Source: Brachyspira pilosicoli
Lineage (GTDB): Bacteria > Spirochaetota > Brachyspiria > Brachyspirales > Brachyspiraceae
Direction of reading: 5' to 3'
DNA length: 25,934 bases
NCBI RefSeq assembly: GCF_019402445.1
Contig: NZ_SRZM01000032.1
Coordinates: forward strand, 1 to 25,934
The translations under genes and the position numbers were made by a program. This document shows positions 8,335 to 16,259 of this stretch, piece by piece (within the stretch, counting starts at the first letter, position 1; each line of letters begins with the position of its first letter). The notes under the pieces were generated by a model. That model ran no database searches. It saw only the letters and a program-made list of their open reading frames with translations, and had not been told where the DNA came from.

Positions 8335-10626
8335 TTAATTGTCATTTACTGATTTTTCGTTATTACTTTCTTCGCCCTTAGCTACAATAGCAGGCTTTTC
8401 TTCCACTTCTTCTTTTTTAGGCTCAACTACTCTAAGTGAATTAAGAAGAGTATAAGCAACAGCTACATTCTCTTCGCCTGACTCTGACATAACTCTAAAA
8501 GACATAAGCGAAGAATATCTGCTTCTGCCATAAGAATATCTAAATCCTATTTCTACTGAAGCTCCGGCATCTATTGTAACAACTTCTTTATCAAGTACAA
8601 TAGCAGCCAATGCCTGAGATAAATCAGTTTTAATTCTAACATTATTAAGTCTTCTAGAAGTTCTATTAACTATAGTAAGTACTCCTGTTCTGTTTCTTTC
8701 ATCAAGTTTCACAGTAACATTGAATGGGTTTTCAGAATATTTCTCCTCTATTCTAGAAACTATTGAAGCATTAATATTAGCCCATTCTTTTATAGTATTA
8801 GGACCTCTAAACTTAGACCATAACATTCTTGATACATCATGGAAGAATATACCTCTTATTCTGCTGCTTCTATTAAATTTAGCCTCAGATTCATAAACTC
8901 TTCTCATATATTCAAGCTCAGGTCTCAAACTACCATCTTGAAGCCTATTATCAATCATATTACCAACTAAAACATTATACTCACCAGACAAATATCTAGG
9001 CCAAGCGGTAAGCATACCAACATGCTGAGGACGGCTCGCCTCATATATCATAACAGCATCATAATCAATACCCGCATCAAAGAACATATAAGGATCTTGT
9101 CCATGTTCTTGTCCATGATTCCAACCTAAAGTAAATGCCCATAATTTTTTCTTTATTCCAGAATCTTTTATTGCTTTTATAATAAGTGATTCTTTATGAG
9201 CTCTATACCATCTCCATTTTAATCCTATTTCCTTTCTTCCTCTATTAACAGCAAGCCAACGCATACGAGCAGCTTTGTTCATAGTAGACCAATTAGCAGG
9301 AGTATAAACTCCAGTAAGTTCTACCATCTCATCAACTAACTCATAACCATCAACTTCGCCAGTTCTAATAAAGTCCAAACCAATATATGATATATTAGGA
9401 TTAGCATCATATCTTTTTAATATGTCTATAATATCCTGCACTCTCTTAGGGTCACCCAAAGAAATATGCCTACTTTCAACTAAGCTTTTAGTGCTGGAAT
9501 TATATCCAACAGAAACTTCGTATCCGCCCTTTCTGTGCCCGCCACCAGCTGCAAAATAACTCATAACATAAGCACCAAGCTCAACATTACCCTTAGATTT
9601 TGAAGCAGCTAGGTTCTCAACATTCTTAATCATAGCAGGTGCCCAAGGTTTATCAGGCGTAATACCGCCAGTCCAACCAGTAGTCTGTCCTCCTATTACC
9701 CACAAAGTATCACATTTCATATAGCGAACCCAATCGTATATGGCATTATAATCCTCTGTTAGTGCTCCTGTTTCTAAATTAGGAATTTTTTTAGTAGTTA
9801 AATCTATAGCATATTCTAATGTTGTTATCTTTTTAGTCTCTCTAGCAGGCGGAGATTGTCTTCCCTTTACAGTAAAATCTTTTGTATAACCATAAACTCC
9901 GCTTTTCGTCTGTACAAGCACAACCGCCTGATATTCGCCCAAATCGCCTCCAAATGGATGTAAATAAGTTGCTTTATACTCTGCATTTTTTACTTTAAAT
10001 ACATTAATAGGATATCTATCATCAACATTCTTTCTAACACTTTTATCTTTCTTATATCTTACATAAACACTTAAATTTTCTACTTTGTCCTCTGTATAAA
10101 TAGAAGCATTTATAACCACAGGCTCATATCTAAATACTGATATCTTAGATAAATCTATAGAAACACGCGGAGCTTCTCTTTTCTTAGAATTAACAATAGC
10201 ACCTTCTATAGCCTTGCTTAATCTATCTGATGTTTTATCAGTAGTATTTCCAGAAAATACCATGGCAGGAAGTACATTAGGATTCGGCATTCCGCTACTC
10301 ATCTCCTCATCACTCAATAATAATTCCTGACTAAAAAGGTCTATATCTTCTCTCACGCTTATATCTTCATCTACATAAAAATCATCTAAATCTACAGCTA
10401 AATTATATTCATTAAATATAGGTTTACTATGAACTAAAGTAAGAGAATCTGGATTATACATATCTATTCTATGCGTTTTTCTATTATTACCATCTTCTTC
10501 TATCGCATATTGTAAATTATTATTATAATTAATTATTGTAAGCCTTTCTCCTATACCAAAAGTAAGAAGTATAAGAGAAGTTGCTATAAGTAACAGAATT
10601 GTAGTTGCTATTATGCTTTTTTTCAT
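8335..10626 (-). CDS. Exported, membrane-anchored TIM-barrel (glycoside-hydrolase-like) protein flanked by Ig-like domains
   Basis: The 763-residue protein has one hydrophobic anchor (about residues 5-24) and an acidic low-complexity stretch (75-115). A beta-sandwich-like domain (about 155-255) follows, then a large alpha/beta region (265-600), a second beta-sandwich (633-732) and a charged Glu/Lys tail. The alpha/beta region has repeated strand-like pieces such as Y-I-G-L-D-F-I-R (Asp418), W-A-F-T-L-G-W-N-H-G and A-V-M-I-Y-E-A (Glu529). These look like barrel strands ending in acidic residues, as in GH10-like or GH-A clan hydrolases. The substrate is unknown, and a polysaccharide or glycoconjugate is only a guess. 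It lies 32 bases downstream of the Xer gene with GGAT as a weak ribosome site, and is followed by a strong terminator. I do not recognise a named family, so the hydrolase call is structural inference. Confidence 0.6.
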   Translation of the reverse strand: MKKSIIATTILLLIATSLILLTFGIGERLTIINYNNNLQYAIEEDGNNRKTHRIDMYNPDSLTLVHSKPIFNEYNLAVDLDDFYVDEDISVREDIDLFSQELLLSDEEMSSGMPNPNVLPAMVFSGNTTDKTSDRLSKAIEGAIVNSKKREAPRVSIDLSKISVFRYEPVVINASIYTEDKVENLSVYVRYKKDKSVRKNVDDRYPINVFKVKNAEYKATYLHPFGGDLGEYQAVVLVQTKSGVYGYTKDFTVKGRQSPPARETKKITTLEYAIDLTTKKIPNLETGALTEDYNAIYDWVRYMKCDTLWVIGGQTTGWTGGITPDKPWAPAMIKNVENLAASKSKGNVELGAYVMSYFAAGGGHRKGGYEVSVGYNSSTKSLVESRHISLGDPKRVQDIIDILKRYDANPNISYIGLDFIRTGEVDGYELVDEMVELTGVYTPANWSTMNKAARMRWLAVNRGRKEIGLKWRWYRAHKESLIIKAIKDSGIKKKLWAFTLGWNHGQEHGQDPYMFFDAGIDYDAVMIYEASRPQHVGMLTAWPRYLSGEYNVLVGNMIDNRLQDGSLRPELEYMRRVYESEAKFNRSSRIRGIFFHDVSRMLWSKFRGPNTIKEWANINASIVSRIEEKYSENPFNVTVKLDERNRTGVLTIVNRTSRRLNNVRIKTDLSQALAAIVLDKEVVTIDAGASVEIGFRYSYGRSRYSSLMSFRVMSESGEENVAVAYTLLNSLRVVEPKKEEVEEKPAIVAKGEESNNEKSVNDN

Positions 10627-10658
10627 ATAAAGTTGTATCCAATTATTATTTTATTTTT

Positions 10659-11585
10659 TTAGCTGTTTTGTCTAGTATGCTTTGTATATTTAGGGTGTTT
10701 AGCAATTTGCTTTTTTAAATGCGTAGAATCCACATGTGTATATATTTCGGTTGTAGTAATATCAGAATGCCCCAACATTCTCTGAACAGACCTTAAATCT
10801 GCACCATGCTGAATAAGGTGTGTGGCAAAGCTATGTCTTAAAGTATGAGGATAAACATTTTTCTCTATACCACTTTTTTTCATTGCCTCTTTTACTATCT
10901 TCCAAATACCTACTCTAGAAATTTTATCTCCTCTAAAGTTTAAAAATAATTCACTAGTCTTTTTACCTTTAACCATCACTACTCTGCTAGTTTGAATATA
11001 TCTTTTTAAAATATCTAAAGCTTTATCATTAATAGGAACTATTCTCTCTCTTTTACCTTTACCGCAAATTTTTAAATACTTCTCATCAAAGAATATATCT
11101 TCTATTTTTAATGAACAAATTTCACTAACTCTAAGCCCAGAAGAATACATTAGTTCAAATATAGCCTTATCTCTTAACCCCTTATCTGTTTTCTCATTAT
11201 GCACAGACAATAAATCATCAACCTCTTCTGTAGTTAAAGATTCAGGCAACACTCTTTTTAAACGTATTACCTCTAAATTATCAGTAGGGTTCTTAGAAAT
11301 ATAATTTTCCATTACCAAAAATTTATACAAATTAACTATACTTACTTTATTTCTTGCAACTGTTCTAGATTTTGAACCTTGCTCTTTTCTTTCACTCAAG
11401 AACTTTTCTATATCTTTTCTAGTAGCTTTTAATATTGTTTTCTTATTTCTGCCTAGAAAATCTAGATATATCACTATGTCTCTCCTATAAGACTCTAGCG
11501 TATTTTGTGACAATCCTTTTTCCATTGACTCATAATTTAAATACATTGATAATATTTCTTGATCTGAAATTTGCTTCACTGACAT
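10659..11585 (-). CDS. xerD: Xer-type site-specific tyrosine recombinase
   Basis: The 308-residue recombinase has an N-terminal SAM-like core-binding domain (about 10-100) and a complete catalytic domain. Arg152 lies in S-S-G-L-R-V-S-E, Lys176 in C-G-K-G-K-R-E-R, His247 and Arg250 in P-H-T-L-R-H-S-F-A-T-H, His273 in L-G-H-S, and nucleophile Tyr282 in E-I-Y-T-H-V. Length and domain plan match chromosomal XerC/XerD, which resolve chromosome dimers at dif, rather than phage integrases. Only one such gene is visible, and whether it is XerC, XerD or a single-recombinase system cannot be told here. AGAGG precedes the start. A long inverted repeat 105 bases upstream (11691-11733) resembles a recombinase site in part. 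Confidence 0.88.
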   Translation of the reverse strand: MSVKQISDQEILSMYLNYESMEKGLSQNTLESYRRDIVIYLDFLGRNKKTILKATRKDIEKFLSERKEQGSKSRTVARNKVSIVNLYKFLVMENYISKNPTDNLEVIRLKRVLPESLTTEEVDDLLSVHNEKTDKGLRDKAIFELMYSSGLRVSEICSLKIEDIFFDEKYLKICGKGKRERIVPINDKALDILKRYIQTSRVVMVKGKKTSELFLNFRGDKISRVGIWKIVKEAMKKSGIEKNVYPHTLRHSFATHLIQHGADLRSVQRMLGHSDITTTEIYTHVDSTHLKKQIAKHPKYTKHTRQNS

Positions 11586-11664
11586 TTAATATTGCCTCTT
11601 TCTTTGGGATATATATACATAATTTAGTAAACATAAAAATTTTATAATATTCTGTTCACTTGCA

Positions 11665-11682
11665 TATATTATCGGTAATATA
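11665..11682. promoter_or_regulatory. Short dyad, possible operator
   Basis: TATATTA (11665-11671) and TAATATA (11676-11682) are inverted around TCGG, the only GC-containing core in the surrounding stretch. It lies about 80 bases upstream of the Xer gene in the divergent gap. It could be an operator or chance. Confidence 0.2.
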
Positions 11683-11690
11683 ATCAATAT

Positions 11691-11733
11691 ATTTAAACAT
11701 AATATATTGTTTATAATATTATTATGTTTAAAT
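11691..11733. repeat. Inverted repeat with perfect 14-base arms upstream of the Xer gene
   Basis: ATTTAAACATAATA (11691-11704) and TATTATGTTTAAAT (11720-11733) are exact inverted copies around a 15-base centre. The element sits in the 319-base gap between xerD and sdaAB (11586-11904). It cannot be a terminator, since both neighbours read away from it. It may be an operator or a recombinase target. The rest of the gap holds a short dyad, the sdaAB promoter and featureless AT-rich DNA. Confidence 0.55.
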
Positions 11734-11850
11734 AATATTAAATATTTTAAAAATTAAATATAATTTTTATTATTTTTTCATAAAAAACAATATTATAAAA
11801 AGTAATAATTCTAATATTTTATTTATTTTTTTTGTTTGAAATAAAAAAAG

Positions 11851-11878
11851 TTAACAAAATATATATCTAAAATATATT
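11851..11878 (+). promoter_or_regulatory. Candidate promoter of the serine dehydratase operon
   Basis: TTAACA (11851-11856) and TATATT (11873-11878), each one base from consensus, are 16 bases apart. They are followed by the GGAGG ribosome site at 11907-11911 and the ATG at 11920. The AT-rich setting keeps confidence modest. Confidence 0.4.
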
Positions 11879-11919
11879 GAATATGTTAAATTATATATAT
11901 AAAAATGGAGGCTAATTTT

Positions 11920-12594
11920 ATGGCAACTTTATTTGATATAATAGGACCTGTAATGATAGGACCTTCTAGTTCACACACGGCAGGAGCTTGCCGTATAGGT
12001 AAACTAGCTAAAAAAATTTTGGGTGAAGATGTAAAAGAGGCAAAAATATATTTACATGGTTCTTTTGCTCTCACTTGGAAAGGTCATGGTACTGATAAAG
12101 CTATTTTGGCTGGTCTTTTAGGATATGAAACTTATGACACTCAGCTTAGAGATAGTTATAAACTAGCTGAAGAAAATAATCTTAAATTTGAATTTATACC
12201 AACTACATTAAGAGAAGCTTTTCACCCTAACAGTGTTTATATAGAAGTAAAAGGTCAAAATAATGAGGCAAATATTTTAGCTTCATCTATTGGCGGAGGA
12301 CTTATTGTATTAGATAAAGTAAATGGTATAGAAGTGCATTACAAAGGAGACTTCCCTACTATAGCTATAGTTAATAAAGATGTACCTGGAATTATTGCTA
12401 AAGTTACTTCTATCATTTTTGAAAATGGAATTAACATAGAAAATATGAATGTTACTCCTCAATTTGAAGGTCCTAATCAAGGATATGCCATCATAGTTAT
12501 TGGTATGACTGATGTTATATCAAAAGAAATAGAAGATAGAATTAGAAAAATAGAAAATATAAGAGATTTTGTATTTTTAGATAAATTATATTAA
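11920..12594 (+). CDS. sdaAB: L-serine dehydratase, iron-sulfur dependent, beta subunit
   Basis: The 224-residue subunit of the two-chain, oxygen-sensitive [4Fe-4S] L-serine dehydratase, which deaminates serine to pyruvate and ammonia, carries the family motif I-I-G-P-V-M-I-G-P-S-S-S-H-T-A-G-A near its start. A C-terminal ACT domain (about residues 145-215, I-A-I-V-N-K-D-V-P-G-I-I-A) is the usual serine-sensing part. I place the start at 11920, not at the in-frame ATG 11905. GGAGG (11907-11911) overlaps the earlier ATG and lies 8 bases before the later one, and the protein then begins M-A-T-L-F-D-I-I-G-P as expected. The alpha subunit gene follows 26 bases on. The pair suggests serine is used as an energy or pyruvate source. 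Confidence 0.93.
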   Translation: MATLFDIIGPVMIGPSSSHTAGACRIGKLAKKILGEDVKEAKIYLHGSFALTWKGHGTDKAILAGLLGYETYDTQLRDSYKLAEENNLKFEFIPTTLREAFHPNSVYIEVKGQNNEANILASSIGGGLIVLDKVNGIEVHYKGDFPTIAIVNKDVPGIIAKVTSIIFENGINIENMNVTPQFEGPNQGYAIIVIGMTDVISKEIEDRIRKIENIRDFVFLDKLY

Positions 12595-12620
12595 TAATAT
12601 ATAAAAAAGGAAAATAAATT

Positions 12621-13502
12621 ATGGATATAAAATCTATTGAATCATTAGTTGCTACAGCTACAGAACAAAACAAAAAAATTAGTGATATAGTTATAGATAT
12701 AGAAGCTAATAGTCAAAAAGTTGATAGGAATAAAGTAATAGAACAGATGTCTAGCTATTATGATATTATGAGAGAATCTGTAATAAATGGCAAAAAAGAT
12801 AAATTTAATTTTGTAACAGGACTTCAAGAGGACTGTGTTGAAATAGTAGAAAAATTTTACAAAAACAAAAAGAGCATATTAGGAGAGACCATAGGAGAAG
12901 TAGTAACAGCAGCTATGGCAGTTAGCGGATATAATGCTTGTATGGGTAAAATTATAGCAGCACCAACAGCAGGAAGTTGTGGAATAATGCCTGCGGTTCT
13001 TACCGTATGCGAAAACAGAGGATACAAAAAAGAAGATATAGTTCATTCCATGTTTACAGCTGGAGGACTTGCTGATATTATTGCTCAGCTTGCTACATTT
13101 GCAGGAGCGGGTGGAGGTTGTCAGGCTGAATGCGGTAGTGCTTCTGCTATGGCGGCTTGTGCTTGTGCTGAGATTATGGGAGGAACTCCTGAACAGTGTG
13201 CTCATGCTTTTGCTTTATCTTTATCTGCTATACTTGGGCTTGTTTGCGACCCTATTGCTGGATTCGTTGAAGTGCCTTGTATGAGTAAAAATGTTTTGGG
13301 GGCTGTTCATGCTATAGTTTGTGCTGAGATGGCTTGTGCTGGATTTAAAAGTGTTATTCCTGCTGATGAGGTTGTTATGGCGATGAAAGAAGTTGCTGAT
13401 GGTATGGATGAAAGATTTAGAGAAACTGCTCAAGGTGGGCTTGCTAACACTCCTACAGGACGTGCTATTGCTGAGAAACTTTTAGGAAAAATTAACAAAT
13501 AA
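12621..13502 (+). CDS. sdaAA: L-serine dehydratase, iron-sulfur dependent, alpha subunit
   Basis: The 293-residue catalytic chain has A-A-P-T-A-G-S-C-G-I-M-P-A-V-L in the middle, a Gly/Cys-rich stretch (G-A-G-G-G-C-Q-A-E-C-G-S-A-S-A-M), and L-G-L-V-C-D-P-I-A-G-F-V-E-V-P-C near the C-terminal third. Conserved cysteines from these segments hold the [4Fe-4S] cluster that activates the serine hydroxyl. Length is normal for a split two-subunit enzyme. AAGGAAAA is the ribosome site. Codon use becomes somewhat richer in G/C here than in neighbours, which fits a well-expressed conserved enzyme. A terminator follows 22 bases after the stop. Confidence 0.95.
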   Translation: MDIKSIESLVATATEQNKKISDIVIDIEANSQKVDRNKVIEQMSSYYDIMRESVINGKKDKFNFVTGLQEDCVEIVEKFYKNKKSILGETIGEVVTAAMAVSGYNACMGKIIAAPTAGSCGIMPAVLTVCENRGYKKEDIVHSMFTAGGLADIIAQLATFAGAGGGCQAECGSASAMAACACAEIMGGTPEQCAHAFALSLSAILGLVCDPIAGFVEVPCMSKNVLGAVHAIVCAEMACAGFKSVIPADEVVMAMKEVADGMDERFRETAQGGLANTPTGRAIAEKLLGKINK

Positions 13503-13523
13503 TTTTAAGATATTATAATTAAT

Positions 13524-13560
13524 AAGGGCTTGCAATATTATTGTATGCCCTTTTATTTTT
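13524..13560 (+). terminator. Rho-independent terminator of sdaAB-sdaAA
   Basis: AAGGGC (13524-13529) pairs with GCCCTT (13547-13552). An inner TGCAATA/TATTGTA stem (one G-T pair) extends the hairpin, and a T-rich tail runs to 13560. It directly follows sdaAA and separates it from the acetyltransferase gene. Confidence 0.88.
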
Positions 13561-13578
13561 AACTTTTATAAAAAAAAT

Positions 13579-14154
13579 ATGATTACAACAGAAAGACTCA
13601 TAATAAGACAATTTAACATCAATGACACTGAAGCATTATTTAGTATTCTATCAGACAAAGAAGTTAATAAATATCTTCCTTGGTTTGTTTTTACAAGCAT
13701 AGAAGAAACTAAAAGCCATATGCAAAAATTTTATTTAGATACAAATGATAATAACAATTTTTATAGATATGCCGTTTGCTTAAAAGAAGATGATATTCCA
13801 ATAGGCTATATACATTTTGAAAACAATAATGATAGTAATGATTTTGGATACGGACTTAAAAAAGAATATTGGAACAAAGGCATAATAACAGAAGCTTCAA
13901 AAAAAGTTGTAGAGAAATTAAAAAATAATAATATCAAATATATTACAGCAACACATGATATAAATAATATTGCAAGCGGAGAAGTAATGAAAAAAATCGG
14001 CATGCATTATAAATATAGTTATGAAGAACTATGGCAGCCAAAAAATATATTAGTAACTTTTAGAATGTATCAATTAAACTTAGATGATAATAAAACAAGA
14101 GTTTATGATGTTTATTGGAACAAATACAAAAAACATTTTATAGAACGAGTATAA
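13579..14154 (+). CDS. GNAT family N-acetyltransferase (RimJ/RimL-like)
   Basis: The 191-residue protein begins M-I-T-T-E-R-L-I-I-R-Q-F, typical of the RimJ/RimL branch of GNAT enzymes. It has the acyl-CoA region F-G-Y-G-L-K-K-E-Y-W-N-K-G-I-I-T-E-A (about 93-110), followed by N-I-A-S-G-E-V-M-K-K-I-G-M, the usual motif near the CoA pyrophosphate and product end. The usual Gly-rich Q/R-x-x-G-x-G/A loop is reduced to W-N-K-G-I-I. It probably transfers an acetyl group from acetyl-CoA to an amine of a small molecule or protein; the substrate is unknown. The C-terminal 25 residues, after the GNAT fold, are an extra basic tail. No clear ribosome-binding site is seen. Confidence 0.88.
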   Translation: MITTERLIIRQFNINDTEALFSILSDKEVNKYLPWFVFTSIEETKSHMQKFYLDTNDNNNFYRYAVCLKEDDIPIGYIHFENNNDSNDFGYGLKKEYWNKGIITEASKKVVEKLKNNNIKYITATHDINNIASGEVMKKIGMHYKYSYEELWQPKNILVTFRMYQLNLDDNKTRVYDVYWNKYKKHFIERV

Positions 14155-14173
14155 AAAATACAATCAATACAAT

Positions 14174-14201
14174 TTGACAATTTATTTTTTTCTAGTATCA
14201 T
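14174..14201 (+). promoter_or_regulatory. Candidate promoter of the ABC transporter genes
   Basis: Perfect TTGACA (14174-14179) is followed after 16 bases by TATCAT (14196-14201), one base from the -10 consensus. About 30 bases of leader precede the permease ATG at 14238. I see no riboswitch-sized structure in the 83-base gap. Confidence 0.55.
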
Positions 14202-14237
14202 TAAAAAAATTAAATAATAATTCAACATATTTAAGAC

Positions 14238-14978
14238 ATGAAAAAAAACAACAATAAAAAAAAGATTATATATTTTTTTATAGGCATAATATTATTCATA
14301 GTTATATGGAATTTTATTTCTCTAAAAATTAATTCTGAAATTATTTTCCCAAGTATAGATAAGATTTTTTTAGATTTAATAAATATCATATCACAAAAAG
14401 ATTTTTATTCTAATTTGTTATATACATTCATGAGAGTAATAATTACTTTTGTGCTTTCATTTTTACTTGCGATAACATTAGGAATAATTGCTGGTATATT
14501 TAAAAGTGTTAGATATATTTTAATGCCCATTGTAAACTTTATTAGAACAATTCCAACCATACCTCTTATTTTAATAGCAGTATTATGGTTTAATAATAAT
14601 TTAGTGCCTATATTTGTATCTTTATTTGTAATATTTCCAATAATATATGATGCTGTAGTAAACGGCATTATAAACATTGATAAAAATCTTATAGAAATGT
14701 CAAACTCTTATAATGTGTCTTTTAAAAATCAATTAATAAATTTATATATACCATCAATAAAACCATATATACTCACTTCAATATCGCAATCAATGGGTAT
14801 GACTTGGAAAAGCGTATTGGCTTCAGAAATTATGACTCTCCCAACATTAGGGCTTGGCACAAAACTATATGAATCTCATTTATATTTAAACACTGTTAGT
14901 TTGTTTGCATATTGTTTGATTGCAATTATATTTAATATTATATTTGAAATTATAATGAGGCTTCAAAATGATTTGTGA
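14238..14978 (+). CDS. ABC importer permease (SsuC/TauC-type, nitrate/sulfonate/pyrimidine family)
   Basis: The 246-residue integral membrane protein has about six hydrophobic segments, starting at residues 10-28. It carries the cytoplasmic coupling (EAA-like) loop around I-E-M-S-N-S-Y-N-V-S-F-K-N-Q-L and the following I-P-S-I-K-P-Y-I. The family imports small anionic or heterocyclic compounds such as alkanesulfonates, taurine, nitrate or thiamin precursors. The ATPase gene overlaps its end by 11 bases, so the two are translationally coupled. No substrate-binding protein gene lies next to the pair, so the substrate cannot be guessed. The ribosome site is weak. Confidence 0.85.
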   Translation: MKKNNNKKKIIYFFIGIILFIVIWNFISLKINSEIIFPSIDKIFLDLINIISQKDFYSNLLYTFMRVIITFVLSFLLAITLGIIAGIFKSVRYILMPIVNFIRTIPTIPLILIAVLWFNNNLVPIFVSLFVIFPIIYDAVVNGIINIDKNLIEMSNSYNVSFKNQLINLYIPSIKPYILTSISQSMGMTWKSVLASEIMTLPTLGLGTKLYESHLYLNTVSLFAYCLIAIIFNIIFEIIMRLQNDL

Positions 14979-15666
14979 TGATAAAGAAATAATTGATAAC
15001 GTTTTGCAAATAAAGAATATAAATCTTTCATACAATGATAATATAATATTTAAAAACTTCTCCATTAGTCTGCACATAAATAAAATAAATATTATATTAG
15101 GCTCATCAGGATGCGGAAAAACTTCTCTGCTTAATATAATTGCTAAAAAAATTGATAGCCCCTCTTTTGTGTATCAAGAGCCAAGATTATTAAATCATTT
15201 AAACGTATATGATAATATTAATTATATTTTAAAAGACAAAATCAAAAATAAAAACATGATAGATAAAACTATAAAAGAAGCATTAACTATAACTAACCTC
15301 ATTGATAATATACATAGCAAACTAAATGAGCTTAGCGGAGGGATGAAACAAAGATTATCATTAGCAAGAGCATTAGCCTATAATTCAGACTTCTTACTAA
15401 TGGACGAACCATTACAAGGTCAGGATATTAAAAGAAAAAAAGAATTATTAGATATAATTAAAACCATACAAACAAAAACAAATAAAACTATTATCTATGT
15501 TACGCATGATATATCAGAAGCTTTGATACTTGGTGATTATATATATATCCTCTCAAAAAATAATAACTCTACCAACTTAACATTTCAAACAAAATTAGAA
15601 AGCAATGATTTAAACAACAATATAGATATGCAGTCAAAGCTAATGGATATTCTTATAAATAATTAA
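14968..15666 (+). CDS. ABC importer ATP-binding protein (SsuB/TauB-type)
   Basis: The 232-residue ATPase has Walker A G-S-S-G-C-G-K-T, a Q-loop in F-V-Y-Q-E-P-R-L, signature L-S-G-G-M-K-Q-R, Walker B L-L-M-D-E-P and H-loop Y-V-T-H-D, all intact. It powers the permease encoded just upstream, with which it shares 11 bases. G-A-G-G about 8 bases before the ATG serves as ribosome site. Its stop overlaps the stop of the opposite-strand TPR gene in TTAA (15663-15666), and no terminator hairpin is visible there. Confidence 0.92.
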   Translation: MICDDKEIIDNVLQIKNINLSYNDNIIFKNFSISLHINKINIILGSSGCGKTSLLNIIAKKIDSPSFVYQEPRLLNHLNVYDNINYILKDKIKNKNMIDKTIKEALTITNLIDNIHSKLNELSGGMKQRLSLARALAYNSDFLLMDEPLQGQDIKRKKELLDIIKTIQTKTNKTIIYVTHDISEALILGDYIYILSKNNNSTNLTFQTKLESNDLNNNIDMQSKLMDILINN

Positions 15667-16241
15667 TCTTTTAATATTTCTAAAGCCTTATCATAACCTA
15701 AATCAGCAGATTTTTTTAAATATTTTTGAGAGAGCTTTTCATATTTTTCTTTTTTCTCATTATCTTTTTCATGCTTTATAAAAATATTATATACTCTATA
15801 AACATCATAATAAGCAATATAATCTTCACTGTTATATTTCAAAGTTTCTTTTAAATATTTAAGTGCTGTTTTGTATTTCTTTTGTCTTCTATAGCAAACA
15901 GCAAGTAAATAATAAGCATCAGAATAAGCTTTATTTAAAGATATTGCTTTTTCTAAATCTTCTATTGCTTTTTCTATTTCATTTTTCTCTAAATATATTT
16001 GAGCCTTACTATAATAAATATCAAAGTCATGCGGATATATTTCTATAGATTTATTATAAGTTTTTATAGCATTATCATAATCTTTTATATCGTAATAAAC
16101 TGCAGCCAAATTATAATAAGCATCTAAATTCTTTTCATCTAATTCTATAACCTTTAATAAATCATCTATAGCCTTATCATATTCTTTTTTATTAATATTA
16201 TTTAAAGCACTGTAGAAATATTGATTTTCTTTGCTGTTCAT
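15663..16241 (-). CDS. Tetratricopeptide repeat protein
   Basis: The 192-residue protein consists mainly of four TPR units (about residues 5-138) with the pattern Y-x-x-A-x-x-x-Y-x-K-A-I. A less regular, Lys-rich helical C-terminal end includes S-A-D-L-G-Y-D-K-A-L, as in Sel1-like repeats. There is no signal peptide. TPR arrays serve as protein-binding scaffolds; no partner is evident. It starts 18 bases after tsaD with AGGAAA as ribosome site, so it is probably the second gene of that operon. It overlaps the ABC ATPase gene tail to tail by 4 bases. TPR genes are very numerous in spirochaetes, so the position next to tsaD need not imply a joint function. Confidence 0.9.
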   Translation of the reverse strand: MNSKENQYFYSALNNINKKEYDKAIDDLLKVIELDEKNLDAYYNLAAVYYDIKDYDNAIKTYNKSIEIYPHDFDIYYSKAQIYLEKNEIEKAIEDLEKAISLNKAYSDAYYLLAVCYRRQKKYKTALKYLKETLKYNSEDYIAYYDVYRVYNIFIKHEKDNEKKEKYEKLSQKYLKKSADLGYDKALEILKD

Positions 16242-16259
16242 TTTTATTTCCTAAATATA

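Noticed and set aside
11435..11647. Plus-strand open frame of 70 codons crossing the start of the Xer gene
   Set aside because: Mostly antisense to xerD, with a hydrophobic translation typical of reversed AT-rich coding DNA and no ribosome site.
12645..13433. Several open frames of 60-108 codons on the opposite strand and in shifted frames over sdaAA
   Set aside because: They lie wholly inside a secure gene, have low-complexity Ser/Thr or Leu/Val-rich translations and lack ribosome sites.
14155..14237. TPP-type riboswitch upstream of the ABC permease, which would suggest thiamin-precursor import
   Set aside because: The gap is only 83 bases and shows none of the conserved thi-box segments; a plain promoter explains it.
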